Source of the DNA: Halothiobacillus sp.
Lineage (GTDB): Bacteria; Pseudomonadota; Gammaproteobacteria; Halothiobacillales; Halothiobacillaceae
Direction of reading: 5' to 3'
Length of the DNA stretch: 42,555 bases
Assembly: GCA_024636015.1 (NCBI GenBank)
Contig: JAGXHU010000058.1
Location: forward strand, 1 to 42,555
Of the stretch, positions 25,087 through 33,333 are shown piece after piece. The notes under the pieces were generated by a model. The model worked only from the letters and a program-made list of their open reading frames with translations. It had not been told where the DNA came from and ran no database searches. Position 1 is the stretch's first letter, and the number at the start of each line of letters is the position of its first letter. The translations under genes were made by a program, and so were the position numbers.

Positions 25087-25416
25087 ATGCAACAACCTAC
25101 AATTTTTCCTGCGGAGTTGGCTTCTGTGAATTCGATCAGGCAGGCTCATGCCGGACGGGCCCATCCCGCGCCGGACTACGTTCTGGGACTAGCCACACGC
25201 GGCGCCCACGTGCGTGTAACCGGTATCCGTGGCGACGCCGCCGCACTGGAAAAAAGGCTGGCCGCCATGGGCATCCGGATCGGCAGCGAGCTGGAAATCA
25301 TTCAACACGAAGGCAGCACCGTCGTCGTCCGCGTTGGAGAAACCCGGATTGCCATTGGCGTCGCCTTGGTGCACCGCCTTCTGGTCACCCCCGTTGCGGT
25401 AGCGGGTCGGTCATGA
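25087..25416 (+). CDS. feoA: FeoA domain protein, first copy
   Basis: A 109-residue protein made of an N-terminal extension of about 35 residues and a FeoA (SH3-like) domain with GAHVRVTGIRGDAAALEKRL, AAMGIRIGSELEIIQ and VVVRVGETRIAIGVALVHRL. FeoA is a small cytoplasmic partner of the ferrous-iron transporter FeoB. The frame is open from 24970, but the ATG at 25087 follows AGGGGG and sits just after the Fur-box promoter. The stop overlaps the start of the second feoA (ATGA at 25413-25416), so the two are translated together. Confidence 0.9.
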   Translation: MQQPTIFPAELASVNSIRQAHAGRAHPAPDYVLGLATRGAHVRVTGIRGDAAALEKRLAAMGIRIGSELEIIQHEGSTVVVRVGETRIAIGVALVHRLLVTPVAVAGRS

Positions 25417-25664
25417 CTGAAGCGGTCAGCCTGATGATGCTTCGGCCCGGCGACGAAGGCATCGTACTGGGCTTCGTCAAAGGCGGAGATCTAGACTACC
25501 GCCGGCGTCTGATGGCTATGGGCCTTGTTCCGGGCACCCACTTTACCGTGACGCGGCTTGCGCCGCTGGGGGACCCGATTCAGTTGAAGGTACGGGACTC
25601 AGCCCTCACCCTACGCAAAGATGAAGCCCATCAGCTACGCATCGGCCGCGCGCCCGTAGCGTAA
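25413..25664 (+). CDS. feoA: FeoA domain protein, second copy
   Basis: An 83-residue FeoA protein of the usual length, consisting of the SH3-like domain only: LRPGDEGIVLGFVKGG, YRRRLMAMGLVPGTHFTVTR, then LGDPIQLKVRDSALTLRKDEAHQLRI. It differs strongly from the first copy, so this is an old paralogue pair and not a recent duplication. Double FeoA arrangements occur in other proteobacteria; the two may form a heteromeric FeoB partner. The longer open frame from 25065 is an overlap artefact; the ATG at 25413 overlaps the stop of the first copy. FeoB follows after 117 bases. Confidence 0.9.
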   Translation: MTEAVSLMMLRPGDEGIVLGFVKGGDLDYRRRLMAMGLVPGTHFTVTRLAPLGDPIQLKVRDSALTLRKDEAHQLRIGRAPVA

Positions 25665-25781
25665 CAGGCGGCGGCCGATCGTCATTCAGCCCTAGCGATC
25701 TATCAAACCACCGTCCGGTGCCCCGGTACAATAACGTTACCGTATCGACGGCAGACAATCACAAGCAATGGATAAGAAGTC

Positions 25782-28136
25782 ATGGCAACGTATACCGTCG
25801 GTTTGATCGGTAACCCGAATTGCGGCAAAACCACCCTGTTCAACGCCCTGACCGGGTTGCGGCAGAAGGTGGGCAACTGGCCCGGCGTCACCGTCGATCG
25901 CAAAACGGGCCAGCTCGACATCGGCGCGGAATCCATCGAAATCGTGGATCTTCCGGGCACTTATTCGCTGGATGCCGCCTCCAGCGCCTCGCTCGATGAA
26001 GCGATCGCCCGCGAGTATGCCCTGTCTGGCGAGGCCGATGTCATCCTCAATATCGTGGATGCCAGCAACCTCGAACGGAATCTCTACCTCACCACCCAAC
26101 TGATGGAAATGCGCCTGCCGCTGGTGCTGGCCGTCAACATGCTCGACCTCGCCGCAGAAGCAGGGATCGAGGTCGACTGTGCCGAGCTGGAACGACGCCT
26201 GGGCTGCCCAGTCGTGCCAATCACGGCCAGCAAGAAAAAAGGGCTCGACACGCTGAAGCAGCGCCTCGTCGAGCGGGCCAGTCACGCCGAAGAACCAGGC
26301 ATCAAGATCGAATACGCCCCACTGATCGAAGAGGCACTGCGTACCCTAAAGCCCTTGATCGAGCCGCTGGCCAAAGAACAGGGCGTCGAGCCCCGCTGGC
26401 TCGGCGTCAAGCTGCTGGAAAGCGACCCGCTGACATTGGCCACCGTGGGTGATGCCGTGCGGCAAGTCGTGGAACAGGCGCAGGAACAGATCCGTGCCCA
26501 TATGGACGAAGAAGCGGATGTTTTTATCGCCGATGCCCGCTATACCTTCATCCACGGTGTGACCCACCACAGTGTGACGCGCCTCAGACAGCTGCGCCGC
26601 TCGCTTACCGACCGGATTGATGCCATCGTCCTCAATCGTTTTTTGGGCATCCCGATTTTCCTCGGAGCCATGTATCTACTGTTTGTCATGAGCTTCAACG
26701 GCGGGAGCATCTTCCTCGATTTCTTCGAACAAACCGCACACACCATTTTTGTAGCGGGTGTCGGCCATGTGTTGCATCTGCTGCACGCCCCAGACTGGGT
26801 CGTCGCCTTCCTGGCCACCTCAGTCGGCGGCGCCATCCAACTTGTCTCCACCTTCATCGCGCCAATCGGGATGACATTTCTCTTCCTGTCGCTGCTCGAA
26901 GATTCCGGCTACATGGCCCGCGCTGCCTTCGTGATGGATCGCTTCATGCGCAAGATCGGCCTACCGGGCAAGGCCTTCGTCCCCATGATTGTCGGCTTCG
27001 GCTGTAATGTGCCTGCCGTGATGGCGACACGCACACTGGAAGATCCACGCGAACGACTGGTCTCAGCCCTAATGCAGCCCTTCATGTCCTGCAGTGCACG
27101 CCTCGTGATTTACATGGCCTTTGTCACGGTATTTTTCCGCGCGAATGGCGGGCAGGTGGTATTTGGTCTGTATTTACTCGGCATCGTGCTGGCCATTCTC
27201 ACCGCGCTGCTGCTCAAGCGCACGGCCCTGCGTGGCGAAGCAACCCCTTTCGTAATGGAGCTACCGACATACCATATCCCAACCCTGCGCGGCCTGCTGC
27301 TCACGACCTGGGAACGACTGTCCGTATTCATTTTGCGGGTCGGCAAGGTGATTATTATCGCCTCGGTAATCGTCACCCTGCTATCGAGTTACAGCATCAC
27401 AGGCAAACCCCTGGCCGAGGGAGACGTCGGCGGCTCCATTCTCGGATCGATCGGCAAGACCATCACCCCGATCTTTCACCCCATGGGCATTACGAACGAA
27501 AACTGGCCCGCGGCCGTCGGCCTTCTCTCCGGCGTGGTCGTGAAGGAAATTGTCATGGGCACCCTGAATGGGGTTTATACCCGGATGGATGCCGGCGATG
27601 CGGCCAAGGCAGCGGGCCAAACCGCTGCCAATGCGCCCAAGCACGACACATTCGATCTATGGGCGGGGCTAGGAAAAGCCGTCGCCACAATCCCGGCTAA
27701 TGCCGCCGCCTTTGCGCATGGATTTTTTGATCCCCTGGGACTCGGCAGCGTCAAGGTCGCTCAGACCAGCAACCTGCAACAGGCCGCCGAGCAACAAGGA
27801 CTGGACACCCAAACACTCGCCCGCATGGGTGGACTGTTTACTGAATCAGCAGCCATCGCCTATCTGATCTTCATTTTGCTCTACATTCCCTGCGTCAATA
27901 CCATGGCAGCAATCTACCGGGAAACCCGCAGCGGAATGTGGACGGCATTTGCCATTTTTTGGGGGATCGGTTTGGCGTACAGTTTGGCGGTATTGTTCTA
28001 TCAGTTCGCCAACTTTGCTCAGCACCCAACCGGCGCACTGCTCTGGCTATTGGGCGTTTCCGCCACACTGTTTGCGACCATCTGGGCACTACGACGCCAG
28101 GGGCAACGACGCGCGACTGCCGCGTTACAGCCCTAA
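25782..28136 (+). CDS. feoB: Ferrous iron transporter FeoB
   Basis: The 784-residue inner-membrane Fe(II) transporter. The N-terminal G domain has G1 GNPNCGKT (10-17), G3 DLPG (56-59) and G4 NMLD (119-122), as is usual for FeoB. It is followed by the helical GDI-like domain and two Gate regions with the FeoB signatures GYMARAAFVMDRFMRKIGLP, GFGCNVPAVMATRTL and GVVVKEIVMGTLNGVYTRMD. About ten to eleven membrane helices are visible. Length is typical. It works with FeoA and FeoC to import ferrous iron using GTP hydrolysis. The start ATG has only a weak AAGAAG before it. A TACAAT at 25727-25732 in the gap lacks a -35 box, so I read the gene as part of the Fur-controlled operon. Confidence 0.97.
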   Translation: MATYTVGLIGNPNCGKTTLFNALTGLRQKVGNWPGVTVDRKTGQLDIGAESIEIVDLPGTYSLDAASSASLDEAIAREYALSGEADVILNIVDASNLERNLYLTTQLMEMRLPLVLAVNMLDLAAEAGIEVDCAELERRLGCPVVPITASKKKGLDTLKQRLVERASHAEEPGIKIEYAPLIEEALRTLKPLIEPLAKEQGVEPRWLGVKLLESDPLTLATVGDAVRQVVEQAQEQIRAHMDEEADVFIADARYTFIHGVTHHSVTRLRQLRRSLTDRIDAIVLNRFLGIPIFLGAMYLLFVMSFNGGSIFLDFFEQTAHTIFVAGVGHVLHLLHAPDWVVAFLATSVGGAIQLVSTFIAPIGMTFLFLSLLEDSGYMARAAFVMDRFMRKIGLPGKAFVPMIVGFGCNVPAVMATRTLEDPRERLVSALMQPFMSCSARLVIYMAFVTVFFRANGGQVVFGLYLLGIVLAILTALLLKRTALRGEATPFVMELPTYHIPTLRGLLLTTWERLSVFILRVGKVIIIASVIVTLLSSYSITGKPLAEGDVGGSILGSIGKTITPIFHPMGITNENWPAAVGLLSGVVVKEIVMGTLNGVYTRMDAGDAAKAAGQTAANAPKHDTFDLWAGLGKAVATIPANAAAFAHGFFDPLGLGSVKVAQTSNLQQAAEQQGLDTQTLARMGGLFTESAAIAYLIFILLYIPCVNTMAAIYRETRSGMWTAFAIFWGIGLAYSLAVLFYQFANFAQHPTGALLWLLGVSATLFATIWALRRQGQRRATAALQP

Positions 28137-28210
28137 GGCGGGCCTGATGTGGGGTATCGAATGGTCCGGGGCATGACCGTAACCACTTGCAGGGAAGGGG
28201 GAGAATCACC

Positions 28211-28564
28211 ATGACATCGACACGACACGCCCTGACGCCAAGCAGCCTCAAGGCCTACCTCCTGCAACGCGGGATCGCCCCGTTTTCCGATTTCGTCAAT
28301 CGATTCGATGCCCCACCCGGTGCGGTTAGTGCCGTGTTGTCGTTCTGGCAAACCCGAGGCAAGGTACGGCGCATCGCCCTTGAAAACGCCGCAAGCTGTG
28401 ATTCCGGCTGTAGCGGTTGCAGTACGGGACCTACCGACGCCTCCTGCGCGACCAACGACGACCAACCGTCGATGCATGATTTGTACGAATGGATCACGCT
28501 GGAGGCCCCACCGCTCGATCTGGATGCCCTGTCGATCTATCAGCATACACAAGGCATTCAATAG
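28211..28564 (+). CDS. feoC: FeoC-like small protein with a four-cysteine cluster
   Basis: A 117-residue protein with an N-terminal winged-helix pattern (LTPSSLKAYLLQRGIAPFSDFVNRF, then VLSFWQTRGKVRRI), followed by a cysteine cluster C63-x3-C67-x2-C70-x8-C79 and a short C-terminal part (MHDLYEWITLEAP). This resembles FeoC, which in enterobacteria binds an iron-sulfur cluster on a comparable four-cysteine loop and stabilises FeoB. The spacing is slightly different and the protein is longer than the roughly 80-residue enterobacterial FeoC. The ATG at 28211 follows GGGGGAG. It lies 74 bases after feoB, the last gene of the operon. The role as an oxygen or iron-sulfur switch for FeoB is inferred. 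Confidence 0.8.
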   Translation: MTSTRHALTPSSLKAYLLQRGIAPFSDFVNRFDAPPGAVSAVLSFWQTRGKVRRIALENAASCDSGCSGCSTGPTDASCATNDDQPSMHDLYEWITLEAPPLDLDALSIYQHTQGIQ

Positions 28565-28611
28565 GGGCGCTGATCCCGCTCCCAAACCATGGGGCGAAAG
28601 CGCGACCGGGC

Positions 28612-28637
28612 AAAAAAATGCCCCACAACGGGGGCAT
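28612..28637 (-). terminator. Rho-independent terminator after cbpA
   Basis: The stem ATGCCCC/GGGGCAT (28618-28624 with 28631-28637) has a six-base loop and is followed, in the minus direction, by six T (28612-28617). It sits 26 bases after the co-chaperone stop and also faces the end of feoC. Confidence 0.85.
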
Positions 28638-28662
28638 CGGGCAAGTCAGGGGGGCTCGTCGG

Positions 28663-29568
28663 TCAAGTCGTCTGTCGCGGATCAAACGGCATCGATACCT
28701 TCATCTCCTGATACAGTGCGCGCGCCTCGTCGGTCTTGGCCGGAGGGGTGTGGATGAGCAGCGTGACAATAAAGTCACCGCCCGCCACACCGCGCTGGCG
28801 CAGTCGAAGCCGTTTCCCGGACTGGGAGCCCGCGGGAATGGCTAATTCGATCCGGCCACCCGCCGGAGTCGGCACAGTCACCTTTTCACCCAACGCCGCT
28901 TCCCAAGGGGTAATTGGCAGGTCGTACAGCACATCCGTACCATCGAGCATGAATCCACGGTTATCCGCCAGTTGAGTCACCAGATACAGATCGCCCGGCG
29001 TACCGCCCTGTGTCCCTGAACCACCTTGTCCCGTCAGGCGTACGCGCTTACCGGGAGTGCTGTCCTTGGGCACGTTGACCTTGAGGGTCTTACGGCCAGT
29101 TTCGGGGTGATCGATCACCACGGACTTGCTCCCCCCCTCGATCATTTCCTGAATGGTGAGACTCAGCGGCATTTCGTAATCCGCACCCCGAGCCGCACGT
29201 GCGCGCCGGGAATAACCGGCGCCGCCCTGTTGCTCGAAACCACGCGCACCGAAAACGCTACTGAAGAAATCGGAGAAACCCGCGCCGCCGTACTGCCCGC
29301 CAAACTGGCTCGGATCGAAGCCCGGTGGCGGCCGGAACTCATCCCCGGCATGGTAATTCGCGCCCAGAGCATCGTAACGCGAGCGCTTCTCGGCATCACC
29401 AAGGACATCATAGGCCTCGTTGATTTCCTTGAATTTCGCCTCGGCGCCCGGCTCCTTGCTGCGATCAGGGTGATGTTTTTGTGCAGCTTTCCGGTAGGCG
29501 CGCTTAATCTCCGCCTGGGATGCTGAACGCTCTACGCCGAGCGTTGCGTAATAATCTTCGAATTTCAA
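28663..29568 (-). CDS. cbpA: CbpA-like class B J-domain co-chaperone (TTG start)
   Basis: A 301-residue DnaJ-family protein. The J domain has DYYATLGVERSASQAEIKRA, the HPD motif in AQKHHPDRS and the FKEINEAYDVLGD helix. A Gly/Phe-rich linker follows (FGGQYGGAGFSDFFSSVFG), then the two beta-barrel substrate domains (RKTLKVNVPKDSTPGKRVRL; YDLPITPWEAALGEKVTVPT). The CxxCxGxG zinc repeats of DnaJ are absent, as in CbpA. It should stimulate DnaK ATPase and present substrates. The start codon is TTG at 29568; the standard N-terminus begins there, no ATG or GTG fits, and GAGGTGA lies at good spacing upstream. A possible heat-shock or sigma-70 promoter is at 29620-29647. Confidence 0.93.
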   Translation of the reverse strand: MKFEDYYATLGVERSASQAEIKRAYRKAAQKHHPDRSKEPGAEAKFKEINEAYDVLGDAEKRSRYDALGANYHAGDEFRPPPGFDPSQFGGQYGGAGFSDFFSSVFGARGFEQQGGAGYSRRARAARGADYEMPLSLTIQEMIEGGSKSVVIDHPETGRKTLKVNVPKDSTPGKRVRLTGQGGSGTQGGTPGDLYLVTQLADNRGFMLDGTDVLYDLPITPWEAALGEKVTVPTPAGGRIELAIPAGSQSGKRLRLRQRGVAGGDFIVTLLIHTPPAKTDEARALYQEMKVSMPFDPRQTT

Positions 29569-29619
29569 CGGAAGTTCACCTCAGAAAAGTCATGCGGTTC
29601 CCGAAATTTTCCCGTTATT

Positions 29620-29647
29620 GTTGCGGGCACGACAGATTTTTTTCAAG
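29620..29647 (-). promoter_or_regulatory. Candidate heat-shock or sigma-70 promoter of cbpA
   Basis: On the minus strand CTTGAAA (29641-29647) is a perfect sigma-32 -35 core. After 13 bases comes CCCGCAAC (29620-29627), a partial match to CCCCATNT. The same TTGAAA can pair with AACAAT (29617-29622) as a sigma-70 promoter with an 18-base spacer, so the sigma factor is undecided. Confidence 0.35.
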
Positions 29648-29669
29648 CATATGGCCCCAAGTTCGCCGG

Positions 29670-29694
29670 AAAAAAAACCCGCCAAAGGGCGGGT
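29670..29694 (-). terminator. Rho-independent terminator after rpmJ
   Basis: The stem CCCGCC/GGCGGG (29678-29683 and 29688-29693, plus an A-T pair at the base) has a four-base loop and is followed in the minus direction by eight T (29670-29677). It ends the rpmJ transcript before the cbpA promoter. Confidence 0.92.
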
Positions 29695-29725
29695 CATGCA
29701 CAATCCGGACGGGATGGTCGCCGCA

Positions 29726-29851
29726 TTAGCGTTGACGTGCCTTGAAACGCGGGTTGGTTTTGTTGATCACATAAACCTTGCCACGTCGACGCACGATCTG
29801 ACAGTCTTTATGCCGAGTCTTGGCGGACTTCAGGGAAGAAAGGATTTTCAT
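29726..29851 (-). CDS. rpmJ: Ribosomal protein bL36, zinc-free type B
   Basis: A 41-residue ribosomal protein. Read codon by codon it starts [20 protein letters not shown], continues with [21 protein letters not shown] and stops at TAA. This is the YkgO-type bL36: it has one cysteine and no CxxC/CxxxxH zinc ribbon, unlike the 38-residue form found in the spc ribosomal operon. Where both exist, this form can replace the zinc form under zinc limitation; here the other copy, if any, is outside the window. The ATG at 29851 follows GAGG. It stands alone with its own terminator. No clear Zur box was seen upstream; a 10-bp palindrome TCGAATTCGA lies at 29867-29876. Confidence 0.96.
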   Translation of the reverse strand: MKILSSLKSAKTRHKDCQIVRRRGKVYVINKTNPRFKARQR

Positions 29852-30109
29852 AACAGCCTCAGTCTATCGAATTCGAATCAAAATAGGTTGCGCAAGTTAT
29901 CGCAAACGCGCCATAAAGGCAAGAGATGAATGCATCTTTGCGCCTAGCTCGCCCACGCCACGCAGAAGGTCGGCGTTTTCACCCAACCAACCCCGAACAC
30001 GCCGCGGGATTTCGCTATACTCCAGTGCAGATAAACCCGAAGCGAATCGACGGAATATCGCGCATAGGGTCCGCTTCGCCCGAACCGCCCATCCCCGCTG
30101 AGACTGATA

Positions 30110-30733
30110 ATGACTTCCATTGTGATTGCCACCCATAATCTGGGTAAGCTCCGAGAATTCGAGGCGCTACGCGCTGCCATGTCCACGGCATTCCCAGCGC
30201 TCGCCAACCTGAATTTTCTGCCCCTTTCCGACTGGCAGGGCACACCGCCCGAAGAAGACGGCGACACTTTTCAGGCCAATGCGCTCATCAAGGCGCGCGC
30301 AGCGGCTGCCCTGACCGGCCTACCCGCACTGGCGGACGATTCCGGTCTGTCCGTCGATGCGCTCGGCGGCGCCCCGGGCATTTATTCCGCCCGCTATGCG
30401 GGTGAATCAGCGACCGACGCCGAGAATAACCATAAATTGCAACGGGCGCTTGCCGATACCCCCGAATCGAGCCGTTCCGCGTGTTATATCTGTGCTCTAG
30501 CCCTGGTACGCCATCCAGACGATGCGTCGCCACTGATGGCCGAGGCGGATTGGCCAGGACAGATGCTTAACGAGCCTCGCGGAACCTTCGGTTTCGGATA
30601 TGACCCATTTTTCTTCTCTGTAGAACACAACCAGACTGCCGCCCAGATGCCTTCCGAGCTGAAAAACAGTATCAGCCATCGCGCGCGCGCCATGACGCGA
30701 CTACTCACCCAACTTGGACAAACCTCACTCTGA
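30110..30733 (+). CDS. rdgB: dITP/XTP pyrophosphatase RdgB (HAM1 family)
   Basis: A 207-residue nucleoside-triphosphate pyrophosphatase that removes dITP, ITP and XTP from nucleotide pools to prevent mutagenic incorporation. The family motifs are IATHNLGKLREF near the start, EDGDTFQANALIKARAAA, the catalytic LADDSGLSVDALGGAPGIYSARYAG split over about residues 75-100, and GFGYDPFF near the C-terminus, then SHRARAM. The length is normal. The ATG at 30110 has only a weak ribosome site. The TATACT at 30016-30021 could be its -10 box, without a clear -35 box. Its stop overlaps the hemW start by one base (TGATG at 30731-30735), so the two genes are coupled, a common pairing in gammaproteobacteria. 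Confidence 0.96.
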   Translation: MTSIVIATHNLGKLREFEALRAAMSTAFPALANLNFLPLSDWQGTPPEEDGDTFQANALIKARAAAALTGLPALADDSGLSVDALGGAPGIYSARYAGESATDAENNHKLQRALADTPESSRSACYICALALVRHPDDASPLMAEADWPGQMLNEPRGTFGFGYDPFFFSVEHNQTAAQMPSELKNSISHRARAMTRLLTQLGQTSL

Positions 30734-31899
30734 TGCAACTGCTGCAATTCACCGAAAATCCGCCATTGGCCCTGTATGTCCACCTACCCTGGTGTGTGGA
30801 GAAATGCCCTTATTGCGATTTCAACTCGCATGGTCTCAAAGGTGGCACCTTGCCCGAGGGTGACTACATCGATGCCCTGCTGCGCGATGTGGAGCGTGAG
30901 TTGCCCCTGATCTGGGGGCGCTCCATCGAAACCATCTTTCTGGGGGGGGGCACCCCCAGCCTGTTCTCGCCTGAAGCGCTGGATCGGTTGTTTTCCGGCC
31001 TGCGCGCCTTGCTGGATCTTCGGTTCTGTCGGGAGGTCACCCTGGAAGTCAATCCGGGCACGGATATGGCCACCCGCCTGAGCGAATACCGCGGCATTGG
31101 CATCAATCGTGTCTCCATCGGCGTACAGAGCTTTAGCGATGACAGTCTCAAGCGGCTGGGGCGTATTCACGATCATCGCGCCGCACTACGAACGATCGAG
31201 GCGGCGCATGATGCCGGACTGGATAGTTTCAATATTGATCTGATGTTTGGCCTTCCCGAACAATCCGCCGAGCAAGCTGAGCAGGATCTTCGTCAAGCCC
31301 TCAGCCTGGAACCGCCGCATTTGTCCTGGTATCAATTGACGCTGGAACCCAACACGCCTTTTGCTGCGCACCCACCCGTTCTCCCTGAGGATGAAACGAT
31401 GGAGGCCATGGTGGATGCCGGGCTCGGGCAACTGGCGCAAGCCGGATTGCAGCAATACGAAGTATCCGCCTTTGCCCGGACGGGGCATCAATGCCAGCAC
31501 AATGTGAATTACTGGCAGTTTGGGGATTACCTGGGCATCGGGGCCGGTGCACATGGCAAGATCACCCTCGCCGGGGAATCCCGGATCGAACGAAGGGTAC
31601 GCACACGACACCCTGCCGCCTATCTGCGGCAGGCGGGAACCGACGACGCCATCGAGGCAAACAACGTCCCCACGAATGAATTGCCCTTCGAGTTCATGCT
31701 CAATGCCCTACGGCTCACTGGGGGATTCGACGTTCCACTATTCACGCAACGTACCGGTCTGCCCATCAAGGTGATCTCGGACACGCTGCATCGCTTGGAG
31801 CGCGACGAGCTGATCACCTGGACCATGACACATATCCAACCCACGAAGCGTGGGGCGCGATATCTGAACGATGTCATCTCACGCTTTCTGCCGGACTAA
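30733..31899 (+). CDS. hemW: Radical SAM heme chaperone HemW
   Basis: A 388-residue radical SAM protein. The cluster motif is C21-x3-C25-x2-C28 in LPWCVEKCPYCDF. The residue two after the third cysteine is Phe30, whereas true coproporphyrinogen dehydrogenase HemN has a fourth cysteine there; this marks it as HemW, a heme-binding chaperone that delivers heme to respiratory proteins. Other family marks are ETIFLGGGTPSL, VSIGVQSFSDDSLKRLGRIH, NIDLMFGLPEQ and the C-terminal HemN domain. It starts at the last base of the rdgB stop and ends before a strong terminator that overlaps the end of convergent glmU. Confidence 0.95.
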   Translation: MQLLQFTENPPLALYVHLPWCVEKCPYCDFNSHGLKGGTLPEGDYIDALLRDVERELPLIWGRSIETIFLGGGTPSLFSPEALDRLFSGLRALLDLRFCREVTLEVNPGTDMATRLSEYRGIGINRVSIGVQSFSDDSLKRLGRIHDHRAALRTIEAAHDAGLDSFNIDLMFGLPEQSAEQAEQDLRQALSLEPPHLSWYQLTLEPNTPFAAHPPVLPEDETMEAMVDAGLGQLAQAGLQQYEVSAFARTGHQCQHNVNYWQFGDYLGIGAGAHGKITLAGESRIERRVRTRHPAAYLRQAGTDDAIEANNVPTNELPFEFMLNALRLTGGFDVPLFTQRTGLPIKVISDTLHRLERDELITWTMTHIQPTKRGARYLNDVISRFLPD

Positions 31900-31909
31900 T
31901 CATCGCCGC

Positions 31910-31944
31910 TAGCGCCCGCGTGCATGGCGCTACTTGTTTTTTTT
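31910..31944 (+). terminator. Rho-independent terminator after hemW
   Basis: The stem TAGCGCC/GGCGCTA (31910-31916 and 31926-31932) has a nine-base loop and is followed by CTTG and eight T. Its T-run is the complement of the lysine codons at the end of glmU, and the right arm covers the glmU stop codon. Confidence 0.85.
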
Positions 31945-33318
31945 CTTGGCCGGGCGCTGCCAGCCCGCCTTAAGCACCTGCGGAGCACGGCCGATGGCCA
32001 GCTGGTCCTCCGGCACATTCTTGGTAATGGTGGAGCCTGCGCCGATGGTTGCCCCGGAACCGACTGTGACGGGCGCCACAAGCTGACTGGACGATCCGAC
32101 GAACACCCGATCACCAATTGTTGTGCGATGTTTGTTGGCACCATCGTAATTGCAGGTGATGGTCCCGGCACCGACATTGCATTCGGCGCCCATCACGGTA
32201 TCGCCCACATATGAAAGATGATTGATCTTCGAACCGGCACCGATCCGGCTTGCTTTGATCTCGACAAAATTACCAATCCTGCTGCCACGGGCCAACTCCG
32301 TACCGGGCCGCAACCGCGCGTAGGGTCCAACCACAACCTCTTCGGCAAGATCGGCGCCGTCGATATGACTGAATGCATGAATATGCACGCCTTTGCCCAG
32401 GGTCGCGTTACGAATGACGCAATTGGGCCCGATCACAACATCATCCCCCAGCACAATGCGCCCCTCCAGAATCACGTTGACATCAATCGTGACATCGCGC
32501 CCCATCGTTACTTCGCCTCGAATGTCCAGCCTGGCCGGGTCCGCAATCGTGGTGCCCGCCAGAGCAAGGGCTTTGGCCTGTCGCAACTGCCATTCGCGTT
32601 CAAGTTGAGCCAGCGCCCAGCGGTCATTCACCCCCGTCACCTTGATCGGATCCGGTGTAACAACACCCTCGATCAGGACGTTTTCCGCGTGCGCCATACC
32701 GACAATGTCCGTCAGATAAAGCTCACCCTGAGCATTCTGCGGCGCAAGCTGCGCGAGCCAATGTCGCAACATATCGGCCCGAACACACATGAGGCCGGTG
32801 TTGATCTCGACAATACCTTGTTCGGCGGGCGTGGCATCTTTCTGCTCACGGATCGCCACCATGGCATGCGCCGAGTTCCGGATGATCCGCCCATAGCCTG
32901 TCGGATCGGCGAGCACCGTCGTCATTACGGCAAGGGGCGCACGCAGAGCGGCGTCCACCAGCGACCGCACAACCTCGGCGTCCAGGAGAGGGATATCCCC
33001 ATACAAAATAAGGACACGATCATCGGCTGCAAAGGCAGATTCATCCAGCGCGCAGCGAACGGCATGCCCCGTGCCCAATTGTTCGGCTTGCAACACCCAT
33101 CTGATGCCTAACCGGCCGATAGCGGCTTCAACCTGCGACGCCCCGTAACCAAGAACGACTGATACCGATGCGGGCTGAACACAATCGGCGGCATCCAATA
33201 CCCGATCCAGCATCGTTCGACCTGCAAGGGCATGTAATACCTTGGGCAGATCCGAGCGCATCCGCGTACCTTTTCCGGCCGCTAAAACAAGAACATGAAG
33301 CTGAGAGGAAGATGACAT
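31930..33318 (-). CDS. glmU: Bifunctional UDP-GlcNAc pyrophosphorylase / GlcN-1-P acetyltransferase GlmU
   Basis: A 462-residue cytoplasmic enzyme that makes UDP-N-acetylglucosamine for peptidoglycan and lipopolysaccharide. The N-terminal uridylyltransferase has VLVLAAGKGTRMRSDLPKVL, VLQAEQLGTGHAV and VLILYGDIPLL. The C-terminal left-handed beta-helix acetyltransferase has repeated hexapeptides, VGPYARLRPGTELARGSRIG, NFVEIKASRIG and CNYDGANKHRTTIGD. The short Lys-rich tail (RPAKKKNK) is normal for GlmU. It follows the atp cluster after 102 bases and a terminator, the classical position. The ATG at 33318 has GAGGG upstream. No confident own promoter was found; it may be expressed by read-through of the atp terminator. 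Confidence 0.97.
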   Translation of the reverse strand: MSSSSQLHVLVLAAGKGTRMRSDLPKVLHALAGRTMLDRVLDAADCVQPASVSVVLGYGASQVEAAIGRLGIRWVLQAEQLGTGHAVRCALDESAFAADDRVLILYGDIPLLDAEVVRSLVDAALRAPLAVMTTVLADPTGYGRIIRNSAHAMVAIREQKDATPAEQGIVEINTGLMCVRADMLRHWLAQLAPQNAQGELYLTDIVGMAHAENVLIEGVVTPDPIKVTGVNDRWALAQLEREWQLRQAKALALAGTTIADPARLDIRGEVTMGRDVTIDVNVILEGRIVLGDDVVIGPNCVIRNATLGKGVHIHAFSHIDGADLAEEVVVGPYARLRPGTELARGSRIGNFVEIKASRIGAGSKINHLSYVGDTVMGAECNVGAGTITCNYDGANKHRTTIGDRVFVGSSSQLVAPVTVGSGATIGAGSTITKNVPEDQLAIGRAPQVLKAGWQRPAKKKNK

Positions 33319-33333
33319 GGTGCCCTCGATAAC

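Noticed and set aside
32218..33111. Plus-strand open frame (297 codons) opposite glmU
   Set aside because: Antisense to conserved GlmU sequence, no recognisable domain, biased composition typical of a complement-strand shadow.
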